The notes under the pieces were generated by a model. The model was not told the DNA's origin and did no database searches. It saw only the letters and a list, made by a program, of their open reading frames with translations. From Osmia lignaria lignaria (Eukaryota > Arthropoda > Insecta > Hymenoptera > Megachilidae), in NCBI RefSeq assembly GCF_051020975.1, contig NC_135041.1, forward strand, positions 6,956,256-7,020,255: DNA of 64,000 bases. The letters are read 5' to 3'. How positions within the stretch are numbered: the first letter of the stretch is position 1; each line of letters begins with the position of its first letter. Of the stretch, positions 44,401 through 53,909 are shown piece by piece. Position numbers and translations under genes: made by a program.

Positions 44401-47400
44401 AGGGAGGGAAGTTCGGTAATGCAAGGGATTGAAATTAATTCCGTCGAATGTTTGCGGAGTTGGCGAGGTTTCGAATTTCGAAGGATCATCCCAGAGGATG
44501 TGTCAGTTTACCGGAAGTTCACCGCACGATGTCACGGCACGACATTAAAGAGCAACTTGTTCGATTTCGCGTCTAGGAAGTGGAACGCAAACACGTTGTG
44601 TCCCATCTAAATTTATCGTCACCCCGTCGACGTACCAAACGTCGTTTACTTACGTCGTTACAGAGATGCTCTCTGTTCGACGAAATTGTCGTTATTACGT
44701 AAAATAATTCCACTGAAGTCAGCCTAAGCGATTAAATGTCAGCCTTAAATAAGAAAGTTGACGAGCGAATCGTACAACGCCAATAGATCCCGTCTCGAAT
44801 CAGGACGTCTAGTCTGCCTCAAATTACATTTGTCTCTCTGATATAAGATTCATTATACAAATTACATTTTTTATACTGCCATGCCAATGAATTCTTTCAA
44901 TTTCTCTGCAGTTAGTTAACCCATTAATCGGAAAATCATTTACCCCTTATATATTTAAGAAAAACCGAATGAACAAGTTCTTATTAAGAAGTATTTTTCT
45001 TCTAATTATAGTGAAATTGAACTTACTCGTTATCTCCTGTTAATTGATTAATACGTAAAAAACTTCCTAATAAATTTAAGAAATGCATATTTAACAACCA
45101 AAATATCAGGAGACAGTGTAAACTGTTTCACGCCTTTTAGATAATATTAATATCAACATATTATAGCAAGCTGAAATATTATTCAATATCGAAGAGAAGC
45201 CTCTATATCGCACATTAAGATTCATACATCCGCAGAAATCCTTTTCGAGCGACTCTCGTTTCAAGAAAACCGAAGCAGCAGAAGATATCGTACACCCACG
45301 ACTCAACCCTCTATGCAGCAGTCTCTAAAGAACCCAACTGGATGGAGGAAAAACTACTCCTTCCCTAGAGAGCTTTCTAAAGCTGCTCGAAGTGGTCGAG
45401 AATATCCTTTATCGGGCTTCGTCGCGAAAATTCAGTGAAGAAAGAGTGCATACTCAGTGAGGTTGCAAGGGTCAACTCCCTTTGAAATTCGACACCCAGT
45501 GTACTGGCCTATCTTTACCTCTTGTCACAATTCGGTTTGTCTACAACTTCATAATTGTTAACGATAGAAAATTCACTATGCAAATTTAATTTCTCTGATC
45601 CAACGCTTTCTTCAGCACAACATTAATTAATTTCTAAATTTAAAGTTTCAATTTGTTGTATTACAGTATTAATATAATCCTAATGATATTCAAGGTTTGT
45701 TTTACCTTTTCTTTTCCTGATAATTCAATTACAAAATATTAATATTATTTTTCAAGTTTATATACAATATTTTTTATTATTCACAAAATTTGAAGCATCT
45801 ATAACTAATATGTTAAGAAATAATTCAAGGACCGAACAATATTGTATTTCAAAGCGATAGTTTGGCCCAGTTTGCAAGACACCCTGTATAGATGGTGGCT
45901 GATGGTTCAGTGTGGGAGCGCATATTCGTGGCATAGGCAGAGGAAAGGTTTACACGAGCACATCGCCGCCAGGCAGACGTCGTCTGGGAAAGGCCCAGCT
46001 AATTTTGCTGGCCACGCCAAAGCGACCTGAGGCCGACGTATGAACGCGTTTCCAAGAGATGCATACCCAGAATTCGTGCTGTTAGCCACCGAGTGCAAGC
46101 TCCTTTGGTAAATGTTTACCTCCGCCCCCTCTGCTGCCTGTCGATCTATGTATTATTATCGGACCAGTACACTGGCATTTCACTGTTGGACACTGTCTGA
46201 CCATCGCCCCTTATCTACTCGACGTCGCTCGTTACTGCTCGAGGAACTCTAATAAAATATCTTAAACGTCCTTTTTTCTTTAAATTATAGTCATTCCTTA
46301 GATAAGATTTTTGTAGTCAGACACATAGAATCTCTAATTATTAACCCCTTGCCCTACAACATCGTGTCACATTCGTGACGCAACTTATGGTTCAAATGTG
46401 TCTTTCATTGGTAGTTTTAGTATGGTTGAATTTTCAGTTTAATTTGAATTATAATTTGCTCAGTCAAGAATGGTTGAATGTTATGTATGCATGATATTTC
46501 ATTTTTTTTAATTTGTTTTATAATTGGAGCAATACATAGTTAGCTTTGACTGGTGTGACTATCGAAAAAATCATAAGCGAAGGGGTTAAGGATTCGAATA
46601 ATTAATTTATCAGATAAATAATTTTATATTTTGTCAAATGTTACTTTAATTAATTTCCGAAAGCACTGATTAGCGAAAAATTAAACGTTTTATATGACTG
46701 CAAATTGAAATTGAAAATTTTTTTTGAAGTGCAGTAATGGGAAATGATGAGTTGCATCGAAAACGGGGTGCAACGAACGTATCACGATCGTAACGATTCT
46801 GTTGAGCAAGGCCAGTGTGCTCGATTTTTCGAGCACGAATATACGTAACACGTGCGAATGATCTTCCTGTCGAAAGAAACGGTGTGGCAAGGGGGATATC
46901 GCGTCATGGGTATCGTTTTCGAACGGTGCTCTTAAACTCTCAGTATTTTGTAAACACAACGGCACGGTCCGCGTGAAACAGAAGCTCGCGTGCGCTTGCA
47001 GCCTTCCGAACGATAACGCTAATGGACCTCATTTACATTGCATAATTACACCAGCTGAACTCGCGTACAGGTTACGCACGAGGCGCAACAATCAAACCAT
47101 TGTGCGACACAAGGAAACGAAATTCGTTGCAAATTTTCATTTATAAACTCATGTATTTTCCTATTGAAATAATGGAACAGTACTTCATCAGAGAAACGTT
47201 GTTTTAACAGTATAATTGTCACGACTGGTTTTAATGAATATATTGTGAAATTGTTGCCAGGGACGACCTTGTGCCGATGATATGGTACGACTAATGAAAC
47301 TTCATAAATTAATGAAAATATGAAAATCCTGGTGCCTCGTTTGAATATTGTCGAGTTTAAACCAATTTTGCTGCCCCATTCAAATGAAAATAAAATTATA

Positions 47401-48415
47401 TTTGACAAAATATAAAATTGTTCCGCTGATAAATAAAATTTTTACAAATTGTATTGACGCGATGAGATTATTTTAAAATTTTGCTCCTTGTTATTAACAT
47501 AGTTAAAGCGTAACAAGGGGTTAATAACCATGCACAATAGATACCAAACATCATCCCACTTGTTATTCCCTTAAACGGGTCATCGAGAGGCACGATCATG
47601 ATTTAAGCTCGAGATCGAGCAATGGTGTCGCGTTAGAATTCTCCGCTCTTAAACAGGCGTAAACTATTATGTCCGAACAACGAACACCAGGAGATCTGTT
47701 ATCAGTAGCCATTCGTTAGACGGTCATTTTTCGCGATAACGTGAAACACCGTCAGCCATACGGGAGCGTGGCTTTCGCATTCCAGATGCTAGATAACATG
47801 TGGCTAGTGTCACTTTGCACGCCGTTGCATACGAATGCAAATCGTTCGTTATGCGCCAGCTCTGCCAGTGCATCTTGCAACACGTGGTCAAGAATCGCGG
47901 CCATCTCTGAAGACGACATTGATGCCATCAAGAGTAGAAATTACACTCTGGATTGTCGATGGCGAAGAAGAAGAAGATTAAATTATGAATTATGATATTT
48001 GTTATTTAACATAAAATTGTTATATAAAATTAGAAACTCTGGTTACCTATGATTCCTAAAACTTTCAGAACCCCCAGTGATTTTTAATTAAAAAACTCGA
48101 TATTTCAATTAGCTGCTCAAACATTAAAGAACACGATTCGTTAGAGTACAGCCCTTACAAATTTTTCTGTTTCTTTCATCAGCAGTTCGCTGACACCGCG
48201 GTTACACCAATTATAACTTGGAGGGTCGAATTCAGCAAAGAACACCACGGCGAGTAAACAATGTTTCTTCGCGTACCTGGACGAAACGAAGCTTGCAATT
48301 AACCAACGGATATAGATATTTTCTCTGATCGCGTGTTTGATTAAACGTTCGGTTTTCGACGTGCCTAGCGAACTAAACATCCCCGAACACTTACGTAGCT
48401 CCTATAAGACGCCAT
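19773..48415 (-). CDS. Fhos: FHOD-family formin, long N-terminal isoform (5' part; gene continues beyond the left edge)
   Basis: The exon at 19773-19949 carries the start of the FHOD GTPase-binding/FH3 head. FHOD formins nucleate and bundle actin filaments in stress fibres and muscle sarcomeres. Ten coding segments join on the minus strand: 48415-48395, 31962-31743, 31591-31148, 31064-29849, 29753-28453, 28221-27350, 26783-26561, 26070-25971, 25897-25861 and 19949-19773. All have GT-AG borders and matching phases, giving 1537 codons without a stop. Residues 1-1482 are low complexity (Ser/Arg/Lys/Asp/Glu) with tryptophan-motif repeats, and FHOD homology begins at about residue 1483. FH1, FH2 and DAD are absent and should lie off the left edge. 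The formin assignment of the last exon is firm. The join of the serine-rich exons to it is inferred from phase, strand and order. The alternative is two adjacent genes. Confidence 0.7.
19950..20520 (-). promoter_or_regulatory. Probable short-isoform Fhos 5' UTR/promoter region
   Basis: CpG-rich DNA lies directly upstream of the short-isoform ATG. On the minus strand it contains a CT/GA tract at 20389-20422 (GAGA-type), TCAG initiator-like sites and a TATA-like GGCTTATATCGG about 55 bases before the ATG. The long plus-strand open frame across it is a compositional shadow. Whether transcription starts here or at 23.4-23.8 kb cannot be told from sequence. Confidence 0.4.
20389..20422. repeat. 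(AG)n microsatellite
   Basis: A run of AG dinucleotides with one AAA interruption reads as CT-rich, GAGA-factor-like DNA on the minus strand, upstream of the Fhos head exon. A shorter impure AG run lies just inside the intron at 19744-19762. Confidence 0.9.
20523..23395 (-). other. Fhos intronic DNA, no gene seen
   Basis: AT-rich sequence contains a MITE at 20661-21150. A purine-rich stretch at 22480-22660 (GA-rich on plus) produces overlapping open frames on both strands without any family signature. No exon of Fhos was recognised between its 25.86 and 19.95 kb exons. Confidence 0.5.
20661..21150. mobile_element. MITE-like element with long terminal inverted repeats
   Basis: The left end (20661-20757) and the reverse complement of the right end (about 21058-21150) align over about 95 bases: GATATCAGATCGCTGATTTTG with GATATACAA-type ends, GGAAGTTTGAC with GGGAAGTCTGA, and AAATGGCACTTGTG with AAATGGCACTTAGG. 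The interior has no open frame, so it would be non-autonomous. Transposon superfamily is undetermined. Confidence 0.65.
23396..23770 (-). promoter_or_regulatory. CpG island; candidate alternative Fhos promoter and 5' UTR exon
   Basis: A sharply bounded, very CpG-rich block sits inside AT-rich intron. On the minus strand it holds ATCGTCAGTGTGTG, which contains the arthropod initiator TCAGT near 23601. About 110 bases downstream is a consensus donor (CGGC then GTGAGT) near 23490. This fits a non-coding first exon spliced to the head exon at 19949, giving a short isoform. It is an inference from composition and motifs only. Confidence 0.45.
23771..25860 (-). other. Fhos intronic DNA, no gene seen
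   Basis: AT-rich DNA with a TTA/poly-T run at 24211-24243, a GC-richer island at 24.4-24.9 kb, an ACAGGGTGCAC motif at 24967, and a GC-richer purine/pyrimidine stretch at 25.4-25.7 kb. No coding signature was found. Confidence 0.5.
24211..24243. repeat. (TTA)n plus poly-T run
   Basis: Five TTA-like triplets run into 18 or more T residues. This is a low-complexity tract in an intron. Confidence 0.9.
25861..25897 (-). CDS. Fhos: Fhos long isoform exon 9 (37 bp microexon)
   Basis: The acceptor TTTTCTTCAG and donor CCG-GTAAGT are both strong. With the two bases from the previous exon it encodes RDNERPQPDGYIP and ends in phase 0, which matches the FHOD head exon. Without splicing, the frame would run 17 more codons to a stop, giving an alternative C-terminus if the upstream exons were a separate gene. 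Confidence 0.75.
25971..26070 (-). CDS. Fhos: Fhos long isoform exon 8
   Basis: It encodes DTDEESSECEEIDATQVIIH, then DSTPKTPVIQRRH, between a CAG acceptor and a GTATGT donor. Phase is 1 in and 2 out. The acidic cluster followed by a TPKTP and basic turn could be a phosphorylation or binding motif, which is inference only. Confidence 0.8.
26561..26783 (-). CDS. Fhos: Fhos long isoform exon 7
   Basis: It starts VENPPDPPDNYGGRDSPYDN and continues through a basic SPRKRPS stretch and FIGEHTNIDDLLGDTS to EPIEEG at the GTGAGT donor. Phase is 0 in and 1 out. The segment is less repetitive than its neighbours. The hydrophobic/acidic GEHTNIDDLLGD stretch could be a short linear interaction motif. No known domain was recognised. 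Confidence 0.8.
26936..27112. repeat. Degenerate minisatellite (AATTTGAGAATTTAGAA type)
   Basis: About 180 bases of imperfect repeats of roughly 8-10 bases around GAATTTGAGAATTTAG, in an Fhos intron. It follows the string TCAAGTGTTTGATATCTTGC at 26898, which recurs with one difference before the similar tract at 36.9 kb. Confidence 0.75.
27350..28221 (-). CDS. Fhos: Fhos long isoform exon 6: tandem W-motif repeats
   Basis: The 291 residues (about 1068-1358) contain four head-to-tail units of exactly 31 residues, with the tryptophan at predicted residues 1085, 1116, 1147 and 1178. Typical units are RQESEERAWWFDANDSVASE and RQESVEKGRWLDSNDSGPSE. Two looser units follow at 1230 (SGERAWWMSNDPDNVPEGIE) and 1286 (SGEKPWWMDSSSKVPDGV). 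A basic Ser/Arg linker, an acidic DDYPDEVDD-like stretch (near NDYPDEVDDSQSY) and a C-terminal PPPPPDEPLGD complete the exon. Acceptor TTCCCAG and donor GGG-GTAAAG give phase 1 in and 0 out. The motif is not one I can name. Confidence 0.85.
27830..28198 (-). repeat. 93-bp coding tandem repeat, four units
   Basis: Four diverged units of 31 codons lie in the W-motif exon. The W-(L/F)-D-x-N-D core, the Ser-Glu-Glu and the Lys-Lys positions are kept in all or nearly all units, while linkers vary. This is the expected pattern for selection on the protein rather than recent DNA slippage. Confidence 0.85.
28453..29753 (-). CDS. Fhos: Fhos long isoform exon 5: Ser-rich, charged
   Basis: The 434 codons (about residues 634-1067) are Ser-rich with long Ser runs. 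An acidic block (SSSSEEDDEEQQ) is followed at once by a basic block (SSSRRRRKRTSKSP), and there is a hydrophobic patch ending in APVTNLFKNKHQDSS. The first W-motifs appear near the end: SGKSGGWLDSNEEN and YSGEQPWWMNPNCDNVPEG. The donor is GATG-GTGAGT. The acceptor reads CCCAGAG. Only the second AG (exon starting at 29753) keeps the frame with the previous exon. Confidence 0.85.
29849..31064 (-). CDS. Fhos: Fhos long isoform exon 4: Ser/Arg/Lys-rich
   Basis: About 405 codons (residues 229-634) of disordered Ser/Lys/Glu-rich sequence. An interior patch (RFLRYGGGGRIAGTPWTTYI and the following DKFSSSN) is aromatic and Gly-rich, unlike its surroundings, and may be a conserved short motif. A second basic patch reads RRPSIPRLGRGTP. 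The acceptor is CACAG-GTGCG and the donor GG-GTAATT. Phase is 1 in and 2 out. Confidence 0.85.
31148..31591 (-). CDS. Fhos: Fhos long isoform exon 3
   Basis: 148 codons starting TGKDADKSRLHPGRSSSEDV and ending GRSGASS. Rich in Ser, Arg and Tyr, with YGS/SYG patches. The acceptor ATTTCATTTCAG and donor TCGA-GTAAGT are near consensus. Phase is 1 in and 1 out. Skipping this exon would preserve the frame. Confidence 0.85.
31743..31962 (-). CDS. Fhos: Fhos long isoform exon 2
   Basis: It encodes GDTGAYRSRVGIAAGTFG, then Ser/Gly-rich sequence and VSGFGNAFLKKDKNEEKPSF. The acceptor is strong (GGCTTCTCTTTCAG) and the donor TCCA-GTAAGT. It enters in phase 0, which is what the MASYRSY exon at 48.4 kb supplies. 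An in-frame ATG upstream of the acceptor (32022) would require reading through that acceptor, so an upstream start exon is preferred. Confidence 0.8.
36885..37012. repeat. Degenerate TTAGAAT minisatellite
   Basis: Units such as ATTAGAATATTA and CTTAGAATTTTAGAATG repeat imperfectly. The preceding TCAAGTGTTTGATAGCTTGC (36815) is nearly identical to the string before the 26.9-kb tract. Confidence 0.7.
38256..38277. repeat. Perfect 9-bp inverted repeat
   Basis: ATTACCCTG, a 4-base loop AATA, then CAGGGTAAT. Isolated, with no adjacent gene end, so a function is not implied. Confidence 0.6.
40516..40780. mobile_element. Two tandem MITE-family fragments
   Basis: AGTAATTTTCTTCAAAC followed by a TTGATATAC...ATACTTTTCTGTCAT block occurs at 40516-40600 and again at 40696-40780. 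Both blocks resemble the right end of the 20.66-21.15 kb element (GATATGG...AGTGCCATTTTATGGTACC). Confidence 0.5.
42050..42265. repeat. Degenerate GGAAATTGGGAAA minisatellite
   Basis: Units such as GGAAACTGGTAACTTTGGAA and GGGAAATTGGGAAACGGGG. This is a G-richer variant of the same short-unit family. Confidence 0.65.
42986..43155. mobile_element. MITE-family interior fragment
   Basis: TACCTTTAGCATTATGCCTT and CCTATTTCAAATTTCAACAT match the interior at 20773-20825 (CACCTTTAGCATTACGCCTT). The later CCTGTTCCAAATT resembles the CCCGTTCCAAATT at about 21046. Confidence 0.5.
43239..43256. repeat. (GA)n microsatellite
   Basis: A short GA run in the large Fhos intron. Confidence 0.85.
48395..48415 (-). 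CDS. Fhos: Fhos long isoform start exon (MASYRSY)
   Basis: AATCATGGCG, a good Kozak-like context, starts M-A-S-Y-R-S-Y and is followed immediately by a perfect GTAAGT donor in phase 0. Joined to the exon at 31962 it reads MASYRSYGDTGAYRSRVG, with the Tyr-Arg-Ser pattern continuing smoothly. It sits at the downstream edge of a CpG island. The call rests on ATG context, donor, phase and composition. No other upstream exon with these properties was found. Confidence 0.7.
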
Positions 48416-49070
48416 GATTCTAACAGCCTCCTCTCCTCGTGAATCCTAACGGGGTGACTTCCTCCTATACTCGGATTCACCAACCACCATCGACCACCGA
48501 CACCAGCACCATCGACGACACCAAACTATCACCCACCACTAGCATAAACAACACGAGCACCAGCACCCGAAGACTGCAACGCGGCACCGTGAACGGGAGG
48601 AGCAGAAGGGAAAGGAGGGTGCGAAGAAATGTCGCGAGACGAAACGTGGTGGACCGATCGAACGACGAACGAAACGTCGTCCCCAACGGCACGGTCTCAT
48701 AAGAGAAGAAAGGAAGAGAGCGCTACGGAGGCGCTTCGTTTCGGACGAAGCTCGGACCCTGAAGAGCCGGCGACCCGCGAGGCACGCTGCGTTCCCTCCT
48801 CTTTCTTCGTCTTAGCTCTTCTCATCCGTTCGCTTCTTCGTCGATCTACCTCGCCTATCTTGCTCTGATTAACGCGAACTAAACCGCTTGCACCCCGCCT
48901 ACCCTCTCGCGCGTATCGGCTTCTCTCGTTCATTCGCTTCGTTCAGTCCAGCCCTATTTTAAGAATAGCTTCGCGTCCTCTACGTTCTGCCGCGCCGGCT
49001 TCCGTGCCCGTTCAAACACGACAAACCTCGAACACGCGGCCTTCCTCGGGGAACTCGCGAAGAAACCATG
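48416..49070 (-). promoter_or_regulatory. CpG-island promoter and 5' UTR of long Fhos isoform
   Basis: About 650 bases of CpG-rich DNA run upstream of the MASYRSY ATG, flanked by AT-rich DNA. If transcribed leftward it contains upstream ATGs in other frames, which could act as uORFs. The precise start site is not evident. Plus-strand open frames here are shadows of composition. Confidence 0.5.
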
Positions 49071-52000
49071 GTCGTTTCAAAAATTCGGAAAATTTGACAC
49101 AGGGAAGACCGGGGCGAGGGTGTCATTCCGAATGATTCAGAGTCTACTGAAGACATTATTGCAAATTTTGGATATATGGAAATTTATAATTAATGTACAC
49201 ACATCCAAGTCCTAATAATATAACAACCGTTATCGGAATGATTTTTTGACACCCTGAGGTAACTTTTTCATAGTGCTTCAAAATTGTGATAAAAATATTC
49301 GTTATGCAATTAAGTGCTTTTTCTTTGTTTTCAATTTTTAATTTGACCCTTTTGAATGTAGTATTAATCGGTAGTGCAATTTTGTAATCTAAATCTTTCG
49401 TGTTATTATCACAAATAGAGACAAGGGATTCCTTCAGTCTCCATTTTTGATTAATAACTTGACCGGAGCAGCTATGTCTCAATAAAAGGCTTTGGTATAA
49501 AAATTTTTCTTGTAAATATAATGCAAAATCCAGTTATTGTTACTTTTCACCCCAATCTCCCCTATTTATTTTAATTACCAACGCAAGGGTTAAAAAGCAT
49601 CAAAATGTATTCGATCACGTTACAATAATATAGCAATTCAATAAACATGGAATTCGAAGAACTGACAAAGATAACAGGCGAGGATGCAGGTATAGAGAGA
49701 TTTAGAACAGTCAGACAAGGGTGTATTCCCGTAAGTCGGTAGTTTGCGAACGATCCTTGTCAATGATATCTTATCGAGGTAAGGATCAGACAGGGAAGCT
49801 GTTATCGAGTTGTCTTGAACGGAAAATGTCGACTATGAAGTTGAATCTACAGTTTACCTTGTTTCCAATGCGATCCATTCTGTTCACTGAACTCGAATTG
49901 TCCTCCACCTGCAGCCTCCCTTCGCAAGTATCGAGGAGAATCGTGCTTTGATAGAGCTTTTCGAGAAAAATAAAGGAATTACTTCTCTGGAAGGTATTCT
50001 TTCAGAGAAAATGGAGAATTATTCCGCGAAGGAATATTTTGAAGGAGAGACTTTCTCCTGAGCACTTTAGATAGAGTTGTTCCTTGAGGGGATTTTAAAC
50101 GAAGAACTCTTTGGAAGTATCGGAGAAGTTCCAAGGTGATTACATCTTTAATAAGTTTTCTAGAGCGAAAGGAGCTTTCGGAAAAAGATAGAACGCAAAT
50201 TTATTTATTAATGATAGCTGTCCATAAAGGTAACACTTGAATGCTGTGGAAGTGACCAGTGATTAGAAAACAATAGAACTGTACATAGGAATTATTAGCA
50301 AGCTCCTACATAATAGACGAATGTAACATTTAGAAATTACTCGTCTGATACAAGAAGTAAAATTTGCTAAAATGAAAATGCTTTAGGAAACTTGTGTCAG
50401 TAACACAAAGTGCGAAGTTTCTTCGTTGACCACACGAAACCGATAACGGAGCGAACATTAACCATGAACCATCGTCGAAGGTACGATGGCCCATAGAAGC
50501 GTATAATACTTGGTCGAGCTTCGGATACGGTGGTCCCGAAATTCTCCGGAGGATTCCACGGAGGAAGCCGGCAGCCAGGAGACAAACTACTGGCAAAACT
50601 ACGCTCTTTGTCCAGGAAATGAGGCCAGTGTTGCCACGGTACCGTTTCTGGCGACTGAATTCTCCGGACGATCTCTTTGTGCGATTCCGCAGAACTGTAC
50701 CGCGAAAACGGAAACTCCCCCCTCGAGAAATCGACCAGAGAATCCTTGAAACAGGTATCCATGGTACGCTCGGTTAAACGAATAAAGAGAACGTCGAGAA
50801 AAGACGACGAAACCGAATTGTAAGACCTTCGCGAAGTCAACGGATTAAATCAACGCCAATTGAGTTTTGCTTTCGAGACTATGAACGTTTCCTTTCCTCG
50901 AGTAGCTTCCGGTGAATTTCGAACGGTAATTACGAAGGATTCGAGTGTTTTCCGATGCGAAATCGAAGCCGATAGTCCACGAAACGAGTGGTAGATGATT
51001 CTGAAGGGAAGCGGAGATCGTTATTAGCCGGTGCATAATACGAATTGATTAAAGTCTGAAGGAGCAGCGATTATTAAAGTGACGGAAGTAACGAGGTAAC
51101 GGAAATGTCTCCTTCGTAGCCTCGTTGAATTATTCTTTTGATTTTAATCGTCTCATTTGTCACTATTATTTTTCCAACTATTAAAAATAAAAAAATAAAA
51201 ATATAAAAATTGACTTTATAATTAAATTCCTCTTGAAATAAGAAGATAGTATATACATATAGTTCCATAATCTTTGAAATAGAAAAATATATAGTTCAAT
51301 CTTGAAACTTTTACCTTAATCTATATGAAATTTTCTATACCATTTATTTGCTTTAAATTTTAGCTTTACGAATTGAATTTCGTGCTGCCAACTTTTGAGA
51401 GACCTCAGAACAAACCAGGAACAACGATCTCCTCTCCACCAACAGCAAACGATAAATCTAACAGCCGAGGAAAAGAAATTTCTGGTTATCGGTCGAGAAT
51501 CTGCTCGAGCTTTCAGAAGCGCTGTTTTAAAGCTCTCAGTCGATGGCGCCACGAGAAAGTCACCGGAAGTCAAATAAAAAACGAGGAACCAACGAAACAG
51601 ATGCAAGGGGCAGTGACTGCATATACAAAAGACTGTATCCACTTCATACACCTTGATAAATAAAGCATTTTAAAAAGGCAACTGGGATATTATTTAATTT
51701 ACCTAATTCCATTTCTAACAAGCGTCGAGGCCGAACTCCGAATTCCGCGTCGGTAAAACAGTCAAAGTTTCATCGAAAATTAGGCCGAACAGAAACTGAT
51801 TTAAGCTCCACCTCAGTTATTGCATCCAACGGCATGCTATACTACGTCACCTTCCGCATACACCTACATAAATGACACATGTATGCTACGATAGCTATAT
51901 GTATAAGTACATAATTAAACAATACTGACCATGCATTCATTATTATTAATTTTCTTTCCGTAAAATTGTATTTGCAATGTGATACACTTCAGAATCTGAA

Positions 52001-52145
52001 AGGCATAGTTCCTGAAAAAAATATAACAGATTAAATAGAAAGAAAAGCATAAATTTCGCAGCCAATTCGCTCGTATTATTTGCTGCATAATTAATAAATG
52101 TACCATAGAAATAATACAGTTATTAATTAGTCATCAAATAATAAC
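49071..52145. other. Non-genic DNA upstream of Fhos; nothing supported
   Basis: Mixed composition. The longest open frame, about 147 codons on minus at 50397-50840, lies in a GC-richer block, has no recognisable family and no convincing splice context, and is not called. Several moderately GC-rich blocks (49.7-50.1, 50.4-51.0, 51.4-51.6 kb) may be regulatory. Confidence 0.5.
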
Positions 52146-52215
52146 GATTGCCCAGGTCTCACCACGGGGAGGTTGCTGCGGGTGGAGACCCGCCCTACCT
52201 CGTCCCATCCACCCT
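52146..52215. other. Isolated GC-rich hairpin-forming segment
   Basis: GGTCTCACC at 52155-52163 pairs with GGTGGAGACC at 52181-52190 with one bulge. A competing stem joins GCGGGT (52178) with ACCCGC (52188). The roughly 65-bp block is strikingly G+C-rich in AT-rich surroundings. It does not match any spliceosomal or tRNA sequence I know. Confidence 0.4.
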
Positions 52216-53850
52216 CCATTTATGCAAATTTTTACTTTTATTCAATAACATCATCCTCTTGATGCACATTTGCAAAACGTTTCGTCTGTTGTGCAAACGA
52301 ACAAGAAAAGGAGCATTATTTCTATTCGCTACCTACCTATCTACTTATCTATACATATATTTACGTAGATTTTTGCTTTTTATTCCTATCGCAACATTTT
52401 TTTATTTTGATTTTGATTACAGATCTGTAATTAATAAATATGCAATTGCATATTTGTCCTATATACTTATACTACTAAGAATATCTACCTATACAAGCAC
52501 TCGTAATTATATTAAAAATTCGCTTAAATCTAACGCTTCCTAATTAAACACTGCAGTGTTTGACGATTATATCTTAATGACTATATACATAAATAAGTTC
52601 AATGAATTTGTTGATTTTGTTGTCCTCACCAGAATACTTCCTAAAATAAAACTGAAAAAGATTAAACATAATTTAAGAAAATAATAAGGCTCGTGTAGCC
52701 TTAATCATAAATTTACAACCTGCCTGAAAAAATAGAAAAGGATTAAATACAATTCTCGAAAATAGTACGGTTCAAATATTACCACTTATAAGAATCATTT
52801 TTCCTTTTCAATCATTTTCACCTTGTTTTACTTAATTGGATACATTGAATTCCATTTATGAACGTTAGAGTTTATATTACATTTCTTCCAGTCAATTATC
52901 CGATATTATTTCATACTTCCTATAAAGATATTTCTCTGTAACAGAAACTGATTAATTGAATCCAGATAAAAACAATGAAAAATTAATAGCTGGAAAGAAG
53001 ATACATTAGTAACAATAAAATTTTATAAAAGTCAGAGTGGTTGTTAATTCAAAATCAATTTGGTACGAAATATGAATTTAAAGCAAACTTCAGTACCAAA
53101 ATAAAGAGAAAAAAATTCAGAAAAATATATATTTAAGTTAAGTGATTTGAGTTAAGAACATTAATTATTTCATTTTACTGTATTTAATATTCGTTCATTT
53201 CGCGACAAGTAGCACACAATATTTTAATTGAAACAACTGCCTTTTACTGCAATATATAGTACGTACAACCACGACTCTACTCGACTTTATTGCATTATAT
53301 TATTCAATACACCTTTCAATGCAGATTTATTGTAAATGGAAAAACTGAAAAAAAAATCACGAGTGGACTTTGCTTTTCAGGAAAAGAATTTGAAAATTTA
53401 TAAAAGTAATTTAATTAGCTTCTCCGTAAGCTTGAAACAAAACATCGCGATCAAAAATTACAACTAAACAACTCGAACAACAATTATCCACTACTTTTGT
53501 TTAAATAAAGTAGAATTAAAATTTAATAAGCTATCTCGAATGAACAAATATTCCTTGAAATAACTTATCACCAATCATTACAAAATAAAATGAACTTTCA
53601 TTTTAAATAAAACGTTGAATAAAGTTCTATTTAAAACTTTATCGTATTTAATAATATTTTGAAAACATTAAATTCATATATTATTTAACAGTATTTCCAA
53701 TAACCGAACGTCCAAAATTTTCAAAATTAAAAATAGAGAAGAAAAAAGAATGGTGGCGGGGCAGTGGGAGGGAGGGTACATGGGAACCTGAAAAGAAAAG
53801 TTTGACTGCCCATAAGAGCAATCCCTAAGCAAATCCTATAAAACAAACCG
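52216..53850. other. AT-rich DNA, nothing supported
   Basis: Very AT-rich sequence with many stops in all frames and no visible motif apart from A/T runs. Confidence 0.6.
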
Positions 53851-53909
53851 AAATCACACGCAACACTAATTTTAAAATTGCAAACATTCTGAACAATGAC
53901 AAAACATCG

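Larger units (their letters stand above)
31963..48394 (-). other. 16.4-kb first intron of the long Fhos isoform
   Basis: The intron runs between GTAAGT at 48394 and TTTCAG at 31963. No exon with a family signature was seen. GC-richer islands occur at about 33.2, 34.3-34.7, 36.2-36.5, 37.1-37.6, 39.7-40.1, 43.2-43.9, 44.4-44.8 and 46.7-47.1 kb and could be regulatory. Repeats inside are listed separately. Confidence 0.6.

Noticed and set aside
50397..50840. 147-codon minus-strand open frame
   Set aside because: GC-richer block with several overlapping frames. No recognisable family, signal peptide or exon borders.
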